From a bacterium (GTDB lineage Bacteria; Elusimicrobiota; Elusimicrobia; Elusimicrobiales; UBA9959), in NCBI GenBank assembly GCA_021812825.1, contig JAKAMO010000146.1, forward strand, positions 1 to 5,719: a stretch of 5,719 bases of DNA, in the 5' to 3' direction. The position numbers were made by a program, and so were the translations under genes. The notes under the pieces were generated by a model. It was not told where the DNA came from, did no database searches, and worked only from the letters and a program-made list of their open reading frames with translations. Shown piece after piece: positions 4,343 to 5,719 of this stretch (the stretch's first letter is position 1; each line of letters starts with the position of its first letter).

Positions 4343-5719
4343 ATGAACGACTATAACAAGAAAGAAGAGAAGAAGGGCGGCTTCCTCTCTTCGCTTTCCA
4401 ACCTCTTCGGCGGGGGCGGCTCGTCCGCGATAGGCGGGGCCTCCTCCGGCATGGGCTCGGCCGGCGGTCTCGGCGGGCTCTTCGCCACCAAGGCCGGCAT
4501 AGTCGGCATGGTGCTCGGCGGCGCCACCCTGGCCGTCGGCATAGGCACGGTCTACAACTATATCGGCCCTTCCTCCAAGCCGGTGTACAACCCGGACCTT
4601 TTCCAGAACAGCTACTACGAGGAAGAGGCCTCCAAGGCCGGGGAGCAGCGGGCCATGTCCCGCGACGCCTCCGCCGCGGCCTCGTCCACGCTCGACATGT
4701 TCCGCGAGCAGGCCAAGAAGGACGGCCTGTCGCTGGGCGGAGAGGGCGGCGGTTCCTCCGAGGGTTCCGCCGAAGGCTCCGCTGCGCAGGATTCCTCCGC
4801 CGACGCCTCGGCCGCGGCTCCCGAAGCCGCAGGCTCCGCCGCCGGCGGGGCCGACGGCGCTGCCGGCGCGGCGGGCTCCGGCGCCCCCAGGCTGCAGAAG
4901 AGCTCCGGCTTCGGCGGCGGCTCCGGCGGCGGGAGCGGGACTTCCATTCCCAGGATGCAGGGCGCGGGCGGCGGCCTCAGCGGCGGCATAGGCGCCAAGT
5001 TCCAGCCCATGTACAGGCCCCCCGTGCAGGCCAACGGCGGCAATCTCTCCGCCATGACCGCTTCAGCGGCCAGGCTCAAGAACGCGCCGAAGTACTCGGT
5101 GCCTAACGTCAACAGGAAGGGCGCCTACGGCCAGGCCAAGTTCGCCAACAAGATGGGCTCCAAGGCGGCCTTCTCCGCGGACGCCGCCGGGGCCAGGACC
5201 AGCGCCGAGACGGCTTTCTCCGGGGAGACGGCCGGCAGCGGCGACGTGGGCACTCCCGGCACCGGCGCGGGCCTGGGCGGCGCGGGCGTGACCGACGGTT
5301 CGGCCCTGAAGGGCAACGACCCCAGCCTGAACTCCAACGAGTCCACCCCGCCCAAGGTGCCGGAGCAGAAGGACGTGGACCCCTGGCAGGAGCTGGAAGA
5401 CGACGCGATGAAGAGCGCGATGTGGGCGATGGGGATGATCCTGCTCACCAAGCTGCTCTCCAATATCGCCAAGAAACTGCCGGGGCCGTGGGCCCTCGGG
5501 TTCTACATCGCGGCTATGGCCGCGGCGGCGGTCGCCATCTACTTCGCCGTGAAGATCATCATGGACGGCTTCAAGCTGTACAGCGAGTACGGCCAGAAGA
5601 TGATGGGCGGCATCTACATACTTACCGGAGTGATGCTGGCGCTGAAGGCGCTGCAGGCCCTGTTCGAGGCGGCCGGCGGAGCCGGCAGCGCGAACACGTA
5701 CAGCGAGAAGACGGTCGAC
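4343..5719 (+). CDS. Unknown multi-pass, Gly/Ala/Ser-rich membrane protein (3'-truncated by window edge)
   Basis: The frame is open for 459 codons to the last base with no stop, so the C terminus is missing. I do not recognise the protein. A charged, Gly-rich N-terminal tail of about 48 residues (NKKEEKKGG) precedes a hydrophobic segment at about 50-74. VYNPDLFQNS (81-90) matches a motif of the previous protein. Residues 130-235 are Gly/Ser/Ala low complexity. MTA (238-240), then GQAKFANKM (263-271) and TAFSG (290-294) are family motifs. LKGNDPSLN (322-330), TPP (335-337) and KDV (343-345) repeat the linker of the previous gene. The C-terminal part then has three hydrophobic segments: about 356-376 (Met-rich), 384-406 and 420-441, more than its relatives have. 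No cysteine is seen. The start is fixed by a strong ribosome site. A pore- or pilin-like membrane component (VirB2/TrbC-like two-helix end) is conceivable, but no diagnostic motif is visible. The gene is probably co-transcribed with the 313-aa gene. Confidence 0.86.
   Translation, partial: MNDYNKKEEKKGGFLSSLSNLFGGGGSSAIGGASSGMGSAGGLGGLFATKAGIVGMVLGGATLAVGIGTVYNYIGPSSKPVYNPDLFQNSYYEEEASKAGEQRAMSRDASAAASSTLDMFREQAKKDGLSLGGEGGGSSEGSAEGSAAQDSSADASAAAPEAAGSAAGGADGAAGAAGSGAPRLQKSSGFGGGSGGGSGTSIPRMQGAGGGLSGGIGAKFQPMYRPPVQANGGNLSAMTASAARLKNAPKYSVPNVNRKGAYGQAKFANKMGSKAAFSADAAGARTSAETAFSGETAGSGDVGTPGTGAGLGGAGVTDGSALKGNDPSLNSNESTPPKVPEQKDVDPWQELEDDAMKSAMWAMGMILLTKLLSNIAKKLPGPWALGFYIAAMAAAAVAIYFAVKIIMDGFKLYSEYGQKMMGGIYILTGVMLALKALQALFEAAGGAGSANTYSEKTVD

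Noticed and set aside
4740..4960. Repetitive Gly/Ser/Ala coding stretch as a tandem DNA repeat
   Set aside because: The codons vary (TCC, GGC, GCC, GGT, GAA) with no fixed repeat unit; it is low-complexity protein sequence, not a DNA repeat array.

Overview
The window comes from a G+C-rich bacterial chromosome. Isoleucine is often encoded by ATA and arginine by AGG despite the high G+C. With the gene content (a MurC-like ligase, a stand-alone flavodiiron protein of the kind anaerobes use, and Gly/Ala/Ser-rich membrane-anchored proteins of no family I can name), this suggests an anaerobic or microaerophilic Gram-negative-type bacterium. Elusimicrobiota is my tentative guess, based on style only. 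I see no mobile element, tRNA, rRNA or CRISPR array. All genes run on the + strand.

Left part (1-1853). The 3' part of a Mur ligase gene (MurC-like, peptidoglycan precursor synthesis) runs in from the left edge and ends at 532. A 72-bp gap with two GC hairpins follows. Next is a complete FprA-type flavodiiron protein gene (605-1798), predicted to reduce O2 and/or NO to harmless products. It ends in a near-perfect intrinsic terminator (1818-1853), which separates this housekeeping and stress part from the rest.

Right part (1859-5719). Three consecutive genes encode proteins of a family I do not recognise: 419 aa, 313 aa and at least 459 aa. The third runs off the right edge without a stop codon. 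Each has a positively charged N terminus, one early membrane segment and a long Gly/Ala/Ser-rich stretch predicted to lie outside the cytoplasm. They share short motifs: MTA; an A-rich segment ending in (A/S)F(G/S); YNP...LFQ; and LKxNDPxLN...TPP...KDV followed by a Met-rich hydrophobic helix. They look like a diverged tandem paralogue set, probably parts of one envelope-spanning or secreted assembly, but the function is unknown.

Regulation. The first and second of these genes each have their own extended -10 sigma-70-type promoter, sharing the 9-mer CGTCTGCTA. Each promoter is followed by a leader of about 85-93 nt with similar logic. The transcript's 5' end can pair with a segment next to a T-run, and a central CCCG...GAGG element has mutually exclusive partners, one just upstream of the start codon. 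This pair of switch-like leaders, driving members of one unknown protein family, is the most interesting signal in the window. The third gene has only a 25-bp gap and a strong Shine-Dalgarno, so it is probably co-transcribed with the second.
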